From NCBI RefSeq assembly GCF_001424565.1, contig NZ_LMOL01000016.1, forward strand, positions 98,523 to 162,522: 64,000 nt of DNA, given 5' to 3'. Below the pieces are notes generated by a model, which did not search any database, was not told the origin of the DNA, and was given only the letters and a program-made list of their open reading frames with translations. Of the stretch, positions 8,047-16,768 are shown piece after piece (within the stretch, counting starts at the first letter, position 1; each line of letters starts with the position of its first letter). The translations under genes and the position numbers were made by a program. This DNA is from Arthrobacter sp. Leaf141 (lineage in GTDB: Bacteria; Actinomycetota; Actinomycetes; Actinomycetales; Micrococcaceae).

Positions 8047-8892
8047 ATGGACATCCACGCTCGTCTTTCCCCTGCGGCTGCGCTCAGCTGCGAAGTCTGC
8101 GGCCTGATGCCCGAGCCGCCCAAGGCCCGCCTCACCCTCGCCAACGTGGCCATGATGCTTCCCATTGAACTGCTGGTCCACGCCCTGGTGGTGGGCACCC
8201 ACCTGCCGTACCTGGCCAAGGTGCTGGTCCTGACCATCACCGCCACAGTCCTGGTGATCTGGGTGGCGGAACCCTCCGCATCCCGGGTCCTGCGCAGCTG
8301 GCTGCACGCACCTGCGCTCCGGCACCGGCGGCGGCTGGCCGCGGCACCGGCCCTGTGGCGGGCTCGGACCATGCTCCGGGATGAGCCCGGGTCCCTGCAG
8401 CGGGTCACCGCGGCACTGGCAGGACTGGATGCGAATATCCTCAGCATCCACGTCCATCCGGTGCCGTCCGGGGTCCTGGACGAGTTTGTCCTGTCTGCCC
8501 CCGGGGACATCGGCGAGCGCCAGTTGGTGGCGGCGCTGCAGGAGGCCGGCGGAATCAGTTCCCAGGCCTGGCCCACCACGTCCCTGGCGATGGCGGACGG
8601 GCAGACCCGCGCACTGAGCCTCGCGGCCCGGATCGCCGGCGCCCCGGAAGAGCTGCCGCTGGCGGTGGCGGAGCTGCTCCGGGCGCGGATCCTCACCCCT
8701 GCGGAAGCGCACCAGGGAACGCCCGACGCCGGGACGCGCCTGAAGATTCCCACCGCCTGGCACGGCCCCATTACGTTCGCCCGGCCCGGCGAACCCTTCA
8801 CGCCCGCCGAATCGGCCCGGGCGCACCGCCTGGCTGAACTTGCCGAGACGGTGGCGCACCGGAACACCGCCTGCGCTCCCCCGCCCAACTAG
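8047..8892 (+). CDS. Membrane-anchored ACT-domain protein
   Basis: 281 residues. Two membrane segments (about 38-55 and 58-75) precede a cytosolic ACT-like domain starting near residue 105, where DEPGSLQRVTAALAGLDANILSIHVHPV is a typical ACT signature for ligand-binding regulatory domains. The remaining C-terminal 120 residues are not recognisable to me. ACT domains usually bind amino acids, but no catalytic partner is fused here, so the role is unknown. The stop codon lies inside a palindromic repeat (8883-8952): the gene ends PPN-stop on the repeat's CCCAACTAG. Confidence 0.7.
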   Translation: MDIHARLSPAAALSCEVCGLMPEPPKARLTLANVAMMLPIELLVHALVVGTHLPYLAKVLVLTITATVLVIWVAEPSASRVLRSWLHAPALRHRRRLAAAPALWRARTMLRDEPGSLQRVTAALAGLDANILSIHVHPVPSGVLDEFVLSAPGDIGERQLVAALQEAGGISSQAWPTTSLAMADGQTRALSLAARIAGAPEELPLAVAELLRARILTPAEAHQGTPDAGTRLKIPTAWHGPITFARPGEPFTPAESARAHRLAELAETVAHRNTACAPPPN

Positions 8893-8952
8893 GTAGCAGC
8901 AAGTGTCGTTATGACGCCCCAAAATGACATCTTCTGCTACCTGGTTGGGGCG
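8883..8952. repeat. Palindromic repeat, copy 1 (convergent-gene hairpin)
   Basis: An imperfect inverted repeat of about 70 bp: the outer arms pair CCCAACTAGGTAGCAG with CTGCTACCTGGTTGGG, and the inner arms pair GTGTCGTT with AATGACAT. It has the same 66-bp architecture as the element at 16769-16838, with conserved outer ends, a conserved GTCGTTATGA and a conserved AAAA(T/C)GACA, while the middle of the stem differs with compensating changes. It lies between two convergent genes, contributes the stop codon of the left one, and may act as a bidirectional terminator. Confidence 0.75.
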
Positions 8953-8959
8953 CGTGAGC

Positions 8960-9874
8960 CTACATCCGGATGGTCAGGGCGCCCGGATCCACCGTCATCA
9001 GGACCTGCTTGCCCTGGCCCTCATGGTCGCCGTCGAGCTGGTAGTCCTGGTCGCTTTCCAGCGAGATTGCCACTGACTTGCCCTGGAAGTACTCCACTGC
9101 GGTGTCCTTGGTCTTTCCCTTGCCGATGATGCCGGCCAGGACGGAGAGCCAGCCGAGCTTGCCGTGGTGGGGGGCCAGGACCGCAATGTCCAGCAGGCCG
9201 TCGTCCACCTTGGCGTCCGGGAAGATCTCCAGGTTGCCCTGGACCTTCCCGCAGTTGCCCACCATGACGCTGCGGACCCCGCGCTGCGAAACGGTCTTGC
9301 CGTCGATAACCACGCTGGCCTTGACCGGCTTGCCGGGCAGGTTGCGGATGCCGGCGTCCACGTACGCCAGCCAGCCCACCTTGTCCTTGAGCTCGGAATT
9401 GGTGTCCGCCATGATCGTGGCGTCGTATCCCACTCCGGCCATGACCAGGAAGACCTGTTCCTTGTTGTCCCGCCGGGCCCGGACCACGTCGATTTTCCGT
9501 TCGGTGCCTGCCAGTGCTCCTGCCATGGCGCCGTCGAAATCGGTCACGTCCATGCCCAGGTTCCGGGCCAGCAGGTTGCCCGTGCCCATTGGCAGCAGGC
9601 CCATGGGGGTCTCCCCGCCGGCCAGGACCTCCGCGACGCACCGGACGGTCCCGTCGCCACCGGCGGCGATGACAATGTCCGCGCCCTGGGCTAGGGCCTC
9701 CTTGGCCTGGCCCACGCCGGGATCCTCCTTGGTGGTCTCCAGCCAGATGGGCTCGCCCCAGCCGTTTTCCGCACAGTGTTTTGCCACCAGGGCATTGACG
9801 TCGAAGTCCACCGGCTTTGAGGGGTTGACGATGATGGCGGCGCGCCTGGGGGAGGTGGTGCTGGATTCAGTCAT
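8960..9874 (-). CDS. Diacylglycerol kinase family lipid kinase (YegS/DagK-like)
   Basis: 304 residues. The DAGK catalytic domain shows AAGGDGTVRCVAEVL (GGDGT at 72-76) and the nucleotide-site segment GLLPMGTGNLLARNLG near residue 95, followed by the beta-sandwich half with ERKIDVVRARR and VMAGVGYDATIM. Such enzymes phosphorylate diacylglycerol or related lipids with ATP at the inner membrane face. The ATG at 9874 is preceded by AGAGGA. It converges with the ACT-domain gene across the palindromic repeat and is followed upstream by the pnt operon on the same strand. Confidence 0.88.
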   Translation of the reverse strand: MTESSTTSPRRAAIIVNPSKPVDFDVNALVAKHCAENGWGEPIWLETTKEDPGVGQAKEALAQGADIVIAAGGDGTVRCVAEVLAGGETPMGLLPMGTGNLLARNLGMDVTDFDGAMAGALAGTERKIDVVRARRDNKEQVFLVMAGVGYDATIMADTNSELKDKVGWLAYVDAGIRNLPGKPVKASVVIDGKTVSQRGVRSVMVGNCGKVQGNLEIFPDAKVDDGLLDIAVLAPHHGKLGWLSVLAGIIGKGKTKDTAVEYFQGKSVAISLESDQDYQLDGDHEGQGKQVLMTVDPGALTIRM

Positions 9875-9934
9875 GGTGTCCTCTGGGAGCGAAGGGAAGG
9901 GTGCTGCTGAAAGAACAGTAGCGCGGCCGGCCGG

Positions 9935-11308
9935 CTACAGCGCCTTTACCGCCCCCAACACCTTGGCCAGGGATTCCTTGGCGTCGCCGAACAGCAGCGA
10001 GGTTTGCGGCTCGTAGAGCAGCTCGTTTTCGATCCCTGCGAAGCCCGGCCGCATGGAGCGCTTGAGGAACACCACCTGCCGGGCCGCCGCCACCTCCAGG
10101 ATGGGCATGCCGTAGATCGGCGACCCAGGGGAGGACTTGGCTGCCGGGTTCACCACGTCGTTGGCACCCACCACCAGGGCGACGTCGGCGGTTTTGAACT
10201 CTCCGTTGATTTCGCCCATCTCCTTCAGCGATTCATAGGGGACATTGGCCTCGGCCAGCAGGACGTTCATATGCCCGGGCATCCGGCCGGCCACGGGGTG
10301 GATCGCGAATTCCACGGTGATGCCCCTGGCCTCCAGCGCCTGCGCCAGTTCCGCGGCGGTGTGCTGGCCCTGCGCCACGGCGAGGCCGTACCCCGGCACG
10401 ATGATCACGTGCTGTGCGTACCCCAGCAGCACCGCCACGTCCTCTGGGCTGGAGGACCTGACCGGACGTTCGCTCACAACGGTGGATCCCGCCGTCGAGC
10501 CTCCCCGGAAGGCGCCGAACAGGATGCCCGCCACGCTGCGGCCCATCGCCGCGGCCATGGCACGGGTCAGGATGGTGCCCGACGCGCCCACCAGCGTGCC
10601 GGCCACCACCAGGAGCACGTTGCCGAGCACCACACCGGACGCGGCGACGGCGAGGCCGGTGAACGCGTTCAGCAGGGAGATGACAATGGGCACGTCCGCG
10701 CCGCCCACGGGCAGCACCAGCAGGGTGCCCGCAGCCAGCCCGAGGACCAGCAGCGCTACCGCCAAGGCCGTTGATCCGGTGGCCATCACGACGGCGGCAG
10801 CAGCCACGGCGGCCACCAGCACCGCCGCCATCAGCACGGGCAGGCCCGGGAACAGGATGGGCCGGGTGGTGATCAGTTCCTGCAGCTTGGCGAACGTGAC
10901 GGCGGACCCGGCGAAGGACACCGCTCCCACCAGGAGCGTAAACACGATGGCCAGCCGCAGCCAGGGGTCCGGGGCGTGGTCCAGCTCCAGGAAGGCCACC
11001 AGCGCGGCAGCACCGCCGCCCACCCCGTTGAACAGCGCCACCAGCTGCGGCATCTGGGTCATCTTCACCCGCCGGGCCACGGGCGCCGCCACGAGGGAAC
11101 CCACCGCGATGGCGGCCAGGATCCAGGGGATGTTGGCCAGCCGGACGGACAGGAAAACGGTCACGACGGCGATCACGGCACCCAGCGCACCGATCAGGTT
11201 GCCGCGACGGGCCGACCTGGGCGAACTCAGGCCGCGGAGGGCAAGGATGAAGCACACCGAGGCGGCGAGGTACAGCAGGGAGGTCCAGGCCGGAGACAGG
11301 AGGATCAC
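9935..11308 (-). CDS. pntB: NAD(P) transhydrogenase subunit beta
   Basis: 457 residues. About nine hydrophobic segments (roughly 1-265) form the membrane domain II part, followed by the NADP(H)-binding domain III with VIIVPGYGLAVAQGQHTAAELAQAL and the late VGANDVVNPAAKSSPGSPIYGMPIL. Together with pntAA and pntAB it forms the proton-translocating transhydrogenase that makes NADPH from NADH at the expense of proton-motive force. It starts with GTG 11308, overlapping the pntAB stop as GTGA. NADPH supply fits the flavin-monooxygenase and biosynthetic demands of the cell, though co-regulation with pob/pca is not shown. Confidence 0.94.
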   Translation of the reverse strand: MILLSPAWTSLLYLAASVCFILALRGLSSPRSARRGNLIGALGAVIAVVTVFLSVRLANIPWILAAIAVGSLVAAPVARRVKMTQMPQLVALFNGVGGGAAALVAFLELDHAPDPWLRLAIVFTLLVGAVSFAGSAVTFAKLQELITTRPILFPGLPVLMAAVLVAAVAAAAVVMATGSTALAVALLVLGLAAGTLLVLPVGGADVPIVISLLNAFTGLAVAASGVVLGNVLLVVAGTLVGASGTILTRAMAAAMGRSVAGILFGAFRGGSTAGSTVVSERPVRSSSPEDVAVLLGYAQHVIIVPGYGLAVAQGQHTAAELAQALEARGITVEFAIHPVAGRMPGHMNVLLAEANVPYESLKEMGEINGEFKTADVALVVGANDVVNPAAKSSPGSPIYGMPILEVAAARQVVFLKRSMRPGFAGIENELLYEPQTSLLFGDAKESLAKVLGAVKAL

Positions 11309-11616
11309 GGCTGCTCCCCCTTCCGGCCGGCCCGGGCAGGACCTTTCCGGCCGAACATGTGCAGCATCCGGTCGGTGACCACAAAACCGCCCACCAGGTT
11401 GGCGGTGGCCAGGACCACGGCCAGCAGGGCCAATGCCAGGAGCCAGGGCTCGGCGGCCTGGCCTGCCACGATGATGGCACCAACCAGGATGATCCCGTGG
11501 ATGGCGTTGGCGCCGGACATCAGGGGCGTGTGCAGGGTGCTGGAGACCTTGGAGACCACCTCAAAGCCGACAAACACGGCAAGGACCGTAACAGTCAGCA
11601 GGCTCATTCCGTCCAT
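11305..11616 (-). CDS. pntAB: NAD(P) transhydrogenase subunit alpha, part 2
   Basis: 103 residues with three hydrophobic helices (about 5-22, 36-52, 57-78) and the segment HTPLMSGANAIHGIILVGAI, which is characteristic of the membrane part of transhydrogenase alpha. In this three-subunit arrangement it is a separate protein, as in Rhodospirillum and many actinobacteria. The ATG at 11616 overlaps the last base of the pntAA stop (TGATG) and its own stop overlaps the pntB start, so the three genes are tightly coupled. Confidence 0.9.
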   Translation of the reverse strand: MDGMSLLTVTVLAVFVGFEVVSKVSSTLHTPLMSGANAIHGIILVGAIIVAGQAAEPWLLALALLAVVLATANLVGGFVVTDRMLHMFGRKGPARAGRKGEQP

Positions 11617-12794
11617 CACCGCTCCCCTTCCTGTCCGTTGCCGGTTTCCTGCCGGGCCGTACCCAGCAGGTCCGCCGTGGGCTGGTGCCGCACGGCGCCG
11701 CCCGAGGTCAGGCACGCCCCCGCCACCACCTCGTCGCCGAAATCAGGGGCCAAGGCACCGTCCCGGACCAGCAGGGCCACCAGGTTGGCGACGTTTTTGG
11801 CATAGAGGCGGGAAGAGTCTGCCGCCATGGCCGACGCCGGGTCCTTGAGGCCCACCAGCTGCACGTGGCCGGACCCGTCAGCGGTGGGGACTGCGGTGTC
11901 CTGCCCCGCCACCACCCCTTCGACGTTTCCGCCGGAGTCGGCAGCCAGGTCCACCACCACGGAACCCGGCCGCATGCCCTGGACCATGTCCAGGGTCACC
12001 AGCAGCGGTGCGCGCCTGCCGGGGACGGCCGCCGTCGTGATCAGGACATCCGCATCCGCCACGTGGGGTGCCAGCAGCTGCCGCTGCCGGGTGCCGGCGT
12101 CGGAACTGAGCTGGCGGGCGTACCCGCCGGCGGCTTCCGCCGTTTCGAGGTCCAGCCTGATGAACGTGCCACCCAGCGATGCCACCTCGTCCGCTGAGGC
12201 AGGCCGGATGTCGTTGGCGAAAACGCGGGCGCCCAGGCGTTTGGCGGTGCCGATGGCCTGCAGCCCGGCCACTCCTGCGCCCAGCACCAGGACCCGAGCG
12301 GGCGGGACCGTTCCAGCGGCTGTCATATACAGGGGAAAAAACCGGGGCAGCCGGATCGCGGCTTCCAGGACGCAGCGGTAGCCGGCCACCAACGCCTGGG
12401 AGCTCAGCGCGTCCATGGACTGGGCCCGGGAGATGCGGGGCACCAGTTCCAGTGCGAAGCTGGTCACGCCGGCGTCCGCGAGCGCCCGGACGGTGGCCAG
12501 TTCCGAAGACGGCGAGGCAAAGCCCACGGTGATGGCCCCCGGCTTCAGGAGCCGGGCGGTGCCGGGATCCAGGGGCCTCACGTGGGCCAGGAGGTCCAGA
12601 CCCGCCAGGTCGAGGTCCGGCACGATCCTGGCGCCGGCCTGTTCGTAGTCCCGGTCCGGGTGCCCCGCGGCCTCCCCGGCGCCGGCTTCCACCAGGACTT
12701 CGAGCCCCAGTCCGGTCAGCTGCCTGGCGGTTTCCGGCGTCCCGGCGACGCGGCGTTCGCCGTCCCGGCGTTCGCGCGGTATGCCCAGTTGCAC
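11616..12794 (-). CDS. pntAA: NAD(P) transhydrogenase subunit alpha, part 1
   Basis: 392 residues related to alanine dehydrogenase: an N-terminal IPRERRDGERRVAGTPETARQL, then a Rossmann domain with VLVLGAGVAGLQAIGTAKRLGA (about 165-190) and ITTAAVPGRRAPLLVT near residue 260. This is the peripheral NAD(H)-binding domain I of the transhydrogenase. The GTG start at 12794 follows GGGAGGC. The 170-nt gap upstream holds the likely promoter, but I saw no clear operator in it. Confidence 0.92.
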   Translation of the reverse strand: MQLGIPRERRDGERRVAGTPETARQLTGLGLEVLVEAGAGEAAGHPDRDYEQAGARIVPDLDLAGLDLLAHVRPLDPGTARLLKPGAITVGFASPSSELATVRALADAGVTSFALELVPRISRAQSMDALSSQALVAGYRCVLEAAIRLPRFFPLYMTAAGTVPPARVLVLGAGVAGLQAIGTAKRLGARVFANDIRPASADEVASLGGTFIRLDLETAEAAGGYARQLSSDAGTRQRQLLAPHVADADVLITTAAVPGRRAPLLVTLDMVQGMRPGSVVVDLAADSGGNVEGVVAGQDTAVPTADGSGHVQLVGLKDPASAMAADSSRLYAKNVANLVALLVRDGALAPDFGDEVVAGACLTSGGAVRHQPTADLLGTARQETGNGQEGER

Positions 12795-12961
12795 CGCAGC
12801 CTCCCTCGCTCAGTGGTGCTGCGGCGGGCTGGCCAGGACCGGCCTGGCAGGCCGGGATCCGCGGCGGCGTCACTGCTGCACGTAGTTGGCTTGAGTCTAG
12901 GGCCAAGAAAGCCGCTGCGGGAGGCGTGCCGCCCCTGTGGCCTGCGGTTACTTTTGCGGGG

Positions 12962-13303
12962 CTACTTCCGGCGGGGCTGCTTTTCGCCTGCTTCCGGCTG
13001 CAGCCGGCCGCCGGCCAGCCGGAAGGAGTCCTGCAGCAGCTCTGCCAGCAGGGTGCCGTCCAGCCGTTCCAGCCGCACCAGGACCAGCTGCGGGGACCGG
13101 TCGTGGTGCGGCGTCCAGAAGAACGTGTCCGGGTCGGTGCCCGCCAGCGCTTCCCGCTCCGCCGTCTTGACGGTCAATACTCCGGGTTCCCAGAGCCGCG
13201 CCATCAGGGTCTTCGCGAACCAGGCAGGCTGGCCCCAGCTCAGCCGTTCGGTAATGCCGGGCAAGGCCAGTGCGGCCTTCCTGACGTGGTCTTCGGTCAC
13301 CAT
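12962..13303 (-). CDS. MmcQ/YjbR family protein
   Basis: 113 residues starting MVTEDHVRKAALALPGITERLSWGQPAWF, the typical N-terminus of the MmcQ/YjbR fold, a small double-wing DNA-binding-like domain. The middle WEPGVLTVKTAEREAL and the following DTFFWTPHHDRSPQLVLVRL are also family-like. The biochemical role of the family is unsettled. I took the ATG at 13303 because the 12 residues gained from the upstream ATG at 13339 look unlike the family. The C-terminus is Arg/Lys-rich. Confidence 0.78.
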   Translation of the reverse strand: MVTEDHVRKAALALPGITERLSWGQPAWFAKTLMARLWEPGVLTVKTAEREALAGTDPDTFFWTPHHDRSPQLVLVRLERLDGTLLAELLQDSFRLAGGRLQPEAGEKQPRRK

Positions 13304-13350
13304 TGACCGAGTCTGCCTGCTGGAGCGTCCGCCGCGCAAGGGCCCCCGGG

Positions 13351-14151
13351 CTACCCTCGGGCGGTGAGGTCCGCTGAAACCCGCCGCGCGGTGGCGGTGA
13401 TTTCCTCCGCCACCGTGGCCAGGTAGGCGTCCGGATCCGGCCTGGCAGCGACGGACTGGGCCTGCAGCGAGACGTTGACGGCTGCCACCACTTTGGGCCC
13501 GTCAAGGACCGGCGCGGCCACGGACATCAGCCCGAGCTCCAGTTCCTGGTCCAGAACGCACCAGCCCTTGTCCCGGACGTCCGCCAGGACAGCCAGCAGC
13601 TCCGGGACCGTTCCCAGGGCGCGGGGGGTCAACGGGCTGATGTCGGCTGCAGCGAAGTATGCCTTGAGCTGGTCCGCCGGCAGGTGGGCCAGCAGCACCC
13701 GGCCCATGGACGTGGCGTAGGCCGGGAATCGGGTCCCCACCGTGATGCCGATGGTCATGATGCGCCGCGTGGACACCCGGGCCACGTAGGCGATGTCCGT
13801 CCCGTCCAGCACGGCCGCCGAGGTGGACTCCCCCAGCTTCAGGGACAGTTCCTCCAGGTGCGGCTGGGCCAGCTGCGGCAGGGACAGGCCGGACAGGTAC
13901 GCGAAGCCCAGCTGCAGGACCTTGGCCGTGAGCGCAAAGGTTTTGCCGTCGGTCCGGATGTACCCCAGTTCCACCAGGGTGTGCAGGAACCGGCGCGCGG
14001 TGGCACGGGTCAGGTCGGTCCGCGCCGCCACCTCGGTGAGGGTCATCAGCGGGTGGTCGGGGCCGAACGCCCGGATCACCGCCAGCCCCCGCGCCAGCGA
14101 CTGCACGTATTGGTCGCCGGCCTGCGGAGGAGGTGCTGCTGCGTCGGTCAT
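13351..14151 (-). CDS. pcaR: IclR-family regulator, PcaR-like
   Basis: 266 residues: helix-turn-helix at about 15-75 (ALARGL.. MTLTEVAARTDLTRATARRFLHTLVELGYI) and an IclR effector domain. The start YVQSLARGLAVIRAF and the segments GLSLPQLAQPHLEEL and ARVSTRRIMTIGITVGTRFPAYATSMGRVLLA match the PcaR/PcaU/PobR group that senses beta-ketoadipate-pathway intermediates such as protocatechuate or beta-ketoadipate. It is the last gene of the minus-strand pca unit. ATG 14151 was chosen because it has AGGA upstream, while the longer ORF would overlap pcaJ. Confidence 0.85.
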   Translation of the reverse strand: MTDAAAPPPQAGDQYVQSLARGLAVIRAFGPDHPLMTLTEVAARTDLTRATARRFLHTLVELGYIRTDGKTFALTAKVLQLGFAYLSGLSLPQLAQPHLEELSLKLGESTSAAVLDGTDIAYVARVSTRRIMTIGITVGTRFPAYATSMGRVLLAHLPADQLKAYFAAADISPLTPRALGTVPELLAVLADVRDKGWCVLDQELELGLMSVAAPVLDGPKVVAAVNVSLQAQSVAARPDPDAYLATVAEEITATARRVSADLTARG

Positions 14152-14192
14152 GGTGTCCAATCCTATGCGTGCCGCCGGCGTGGTTTTCCGGT

Positions 14193-14876
14193 TCAAGGCA
14201 CGGCGGCGGTGAGGGGGACGGGGACGAGTTCCTGGAGTTCGGCGAGGGTGCAGCCGAAGGTTTCGCGGACGGTGACGCCGTTGGGTCCGGTGAGGAACAC
14301 GGCTTTGTCGGTGTACACCCGGGTCACGCAGCCCACACCTGTGAGCGGGTAGGTGCAGGCTTCCACGATTTTTGAGGCACCTTCGCGGGTCAGCAGGGTC
14401 ATCATTACAAAGACGTCCTTGGCGCCGGTGGCGAGGTCCATCGCGCCGCCCACTGCGGGGATGGCACCGGGCGCCCCGGTGTGCCAGTTGGCGAGGTCGC
14501 CGGTGGCCGAGACCTGGAACGCGCCCAGGACGCAGATGTCCAGGTGGCCGCCGCGCATGATCGCGAACGAATCGGCGTGATGGAAGTAGGACGCCCCCGG
14601 GAGTTCGGTGACGGGAATTTTTCCGGCGTTGATGAGGTCGCCGTCGATCGCGTCGCCTTCCGCTGCCGGGCCCATGCCCAGCATTCCGTTCTCCGTGTGG
14701 AGGGTGATGTTCTGCTCAGCGGTGAGGTAGTTGGAGACCAGCGTGGGCTGGCCAATGCCGAGGTTCACAAAGGAACCCGGGGCGATGTCCCGGGCCACCA
14801 GCCGGGCCAGGTCGTCCCGGCCCAGCGGTTCCGGAGCTGACTGCAGGGCCGCCGGCTGGTTGGTTTCGCTGCTCAT
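14193..14876 (-). CDS. pcaJ: 3-oxoadipate CoA-transferase subunit B
   Basis: 227 residues of the CoA-transferase beta subunit. LARLVARDIAPGSFVNLGIGQPTLVSNYL is typical, and LHTENGMLGMGP carries the catalytic glutamate (ENG motif). With PcaI it transfers CoA from succinyl-CoA to 3-oxoadipate. A gap of 2 nt separates it from pcaI. The related scoB/atoA transferases of acetoacetate metabolism are the main alternative, but adjacency to pcaF and the ring-cleavage genes supports PcaJ. Confidence 0.92.
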   Translation of the reverse strand: MSSETNQPAALQSAPEPLGRDDLARLVARDIAPGSFVNLGIGQPTLVSNYLTAEQNITLHTENGMLGMGPAAEGDAIDGDLINAGKIPVTELPGASYFHHADSFAIMRGGHLDICVLGAFQVSATGDLANWHTGAPGAIPAVGGAMDLATGAKDVFVMMTLLTREGASKIVEACTYPLTGVGCVTRVYTDKAVFLTGPNGVTVRETFGCTLAELQELVPVPLTAAVP

Positions 14877-14878
14877 GT

Positions 14879-15538
14879 TCAGGCCACCTTCACGATGCTG
14901 TTGACGTAGATGCCGGGGGTGACGACGTTTTCGGGGTCCAGCCCGCCGGTGGGAACAATATCGGAGACCTGGACGATGGTGTGCTTCGCCGCCGCGGCCA
15001 TGATGGGGCCGAAGTTCCGGGCGGTTTTGCGGTAGACCAGGTTCCCCCGGCCGTCCGCGGTGAGGGCCTTGATCAGGGCCACGTCCGCGTGCAGCGGGGT
15101 TTCGAAGACCTGGCCGCGGCCGTCGATGATCCGGGTTTCCTTGCCCTCGGCCAGCATGGTGCCGTACCCGGTGGGAGTAAAGAACCCGCCGATCCCGGCC
15201 CCGGCAGCCCGGATCCGCTCCGCAAGGTTGCCTTGCGGGACCAGTTCCAGCTCGATTTCGCCGGCCTTGTACTTGGCATCGAAGTGCCAGGAGTCGGACT
15301 GCCGCGGGAAGGAGCAGATCATTTTCCGCACCCGGCCTTTCCGGATCAGCAGGGCCAGGCCCTGATCGCCCTGGCCCGCGTTGTTGTTAACTACCGTCAG
15401 GTCCGTGGCGCCGCAGTCCATCAGGGCGTCGATGAGTTCGAACGGCTGCCCGGCGTTGCCGAACCCGCCGATCATCACGGTGGACCCGTCCTTGATGCCG
15501 GCCACGGCATCCTGGACGGTGTCTACGAAGTTCAGCAT
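14879..15538 (-). CDS. pcaI: 3-oxoadipate CoA-transferase subunit A
   Basis: 219 residues of the CoA-transferase alpha subunit. STVMIGGFGNAGQPFELIDALMDCGA is the CoA-binding Gly-rich segment and ELELVPQGNLAERIRAAGAGIGGFFTPTGYGT is a family signature. The ATG at 15538 starts the conserved MLNFVDTV. The longer ORF up to 15619 would run into pcaF and is rejected. It lies 4 nt after the pcaF stop and 2 nt before pcaJ. Confidence 0.93.
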   Translation of the reverse strand: MLNFVDTVQDAVAGIKDGSTVMIGGFGNAGQPFELIDALMDCGATDLTVVNNNAGQGDQGLALLIRKGRVRKMICSFPRQSDSWHFDAKYKAGEIELELVPQGNLAERIRAAGAGIGGFFTPTGYGTMLAEGKETRIIDGRGQVFETPLHADVALIKALTADGRGNLVYRKTARNFGPIMAAAAKHTIVQVSDIVPTGGLDPENVVTPGIYVNSIVKVA

Positions 15539-15542
15539 TGCC

Positions 15543-16739
15543 TTACGCCTTTCCAGCGGTAACGTTTTCGAGGACCACGGCCAGGCCCTGGCCCACGCCG
15601 ATGCAGATCGCAGCCACACCCCACCGCTGCCCGGAAGCCTGCAGCGACCGGGCGAGCGTGCCCAGGATCCGGGTGCCGGAGGCCCCCAGCGGGTGGCCCA
15701 TCGCGATCGCGCCGCCGTGCCGGTTCACAATCGACGGGTCGATGTCCCAGGCGTTGATGCAGGCCAGGGACTGCGCGGCAAACGCTTCGTTAAGTTCGAC
15801 GGCGCCCACCTGGTCCCAGCCGATGCCCGCCTTCGCGAGGGCCTTGTTCGCCGCCTCCACCGGGGCGTAACCGAAGAACTGGGGATCGTTCCCGTGCGCG
15901 CCACGGCCCGCGATCCGGGCCAGCGGCTCCAACCCCAGCAGCCCGGCGGCAGCGTCGGAGCCGATCCAGGCCGCGGAAGCACCGTCGGACAACGGGGAGG
16001 CGTTCCCCGCCGTCACCGTCCCGTTCCCAGACCGGAACACCGTCTTCAGGCCCGCAAGCTTCGCCGCCGAAGAACCGGCCCGGATGCCTTCATCCCGGAC
16101 CAGGTCCGTGCCCGGCACCGGGGTGACGAGGTTGTCGTAGAACCCCTCGTCCCAGGCGGTGGCCGCCAGGTTGTGCGAGTCCGCGGCGAATTCGTCCTGC
16201 TGTTCCCGGGTCACACCGTACTTCTCGCGGAGCCGTTCGGTGGCCTCGCCCAGCGAGATGGTCCACTCCTTCGGCATGGCCTTGTTCACCAGGCGCCAGC
16301 CAAGGGTGGTGGAGGCCAGCGTCATGTCCCCGGCCGGGTACGGCTTCTCCGTCTTGGGCAGCACCCAGGGCGCGCGGGACATGGATTCCGCGCCGCCCAC
16401 CAGCATCAACTCGGCGTCCCCGGCATTGATCTGCCGCGAGGCGATGATCGCCGCGTCCAGCGAGGACCCGCACAACCGGTTGACCGAAGTACCCGGAATC
16501 GAGACCGGCAACCCCGCCAGCAACGTGCCCATCCGGGCAATGTTGCGGTTCTCCTCACCGGCGCCGTTGGCGTTGCCAAACACCACCTCATCGATCCGCT
16601 CCGGATCAAGCCCGGGGGCCCGCTGCACGGACTCCCGGATCACATGCGCAGCCAGGTCATCAGGACGCACAGACGCCAAACCTGAGCCGAACTTACCGAA
16701 AGGGGTGCGTACGGCGTCGTACACAAATGCCTGCTTCAC
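15543..16739 (-). CDS. pcaF: 3-oxoadipyl-CoA thiolase
   Basis: 398 residues of a type II thiolase that splits 3-oxoadipyl-CoA into succinyl-CoA and acetyl-CoA, the last step of the pathway. The nucleophilic cysteine is in VNRLCGSSLDA (about Cys90); NRHGGAIAMGHPLGASGTRI carries the conserved His, and CIGVGQGLAVVLE the second active-site Cys. GTG 16739 was chosen: GAGGAG lies 5 nt upstream and the protein then starts VKQAFVYDAVRTPFG as in the family. A long hairpin (16769-16838) separates it from pcaC. Confidence 0.95.
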   Translation of the reverse strand: MKQAFVYDAVRTPFGKFGSGLASVRPDDLAAHVIRESVQRAPGLDPERIDEVVFGNANGAGEENRNIARMGTLLAGLPVSIPGTSVNRLCGSSLDAAIIASRQINAGDAELMLVGGAESMSRAPWVLPKTEKPYPAGDMTLASTTLGWRLVNKAMPKEWTISLGEATERLREKYGVTREQQDEFAADSHNLAATAWDEGFYDNLVTPVPGTDLVRDEGIRAGSSAAKLAGLKTVFRSGNGTVTAGNASPLSDGASAAWIGSDAAAGLLGLEPLARIAGRGAHGNDPQFFGYAPVEAANKALAKAGIGWDQVGAVELNEAFAAQSLACINAWDIDPSIVNRHGGAIAMGHPLGASGTRILGTLARSLQASGQRWGVAAICIGVGQGLAVVLENVTAGKA

Positions 16740-16768
16740 GATGCTCCTCGAAAGATTCTGCGGGTGGT

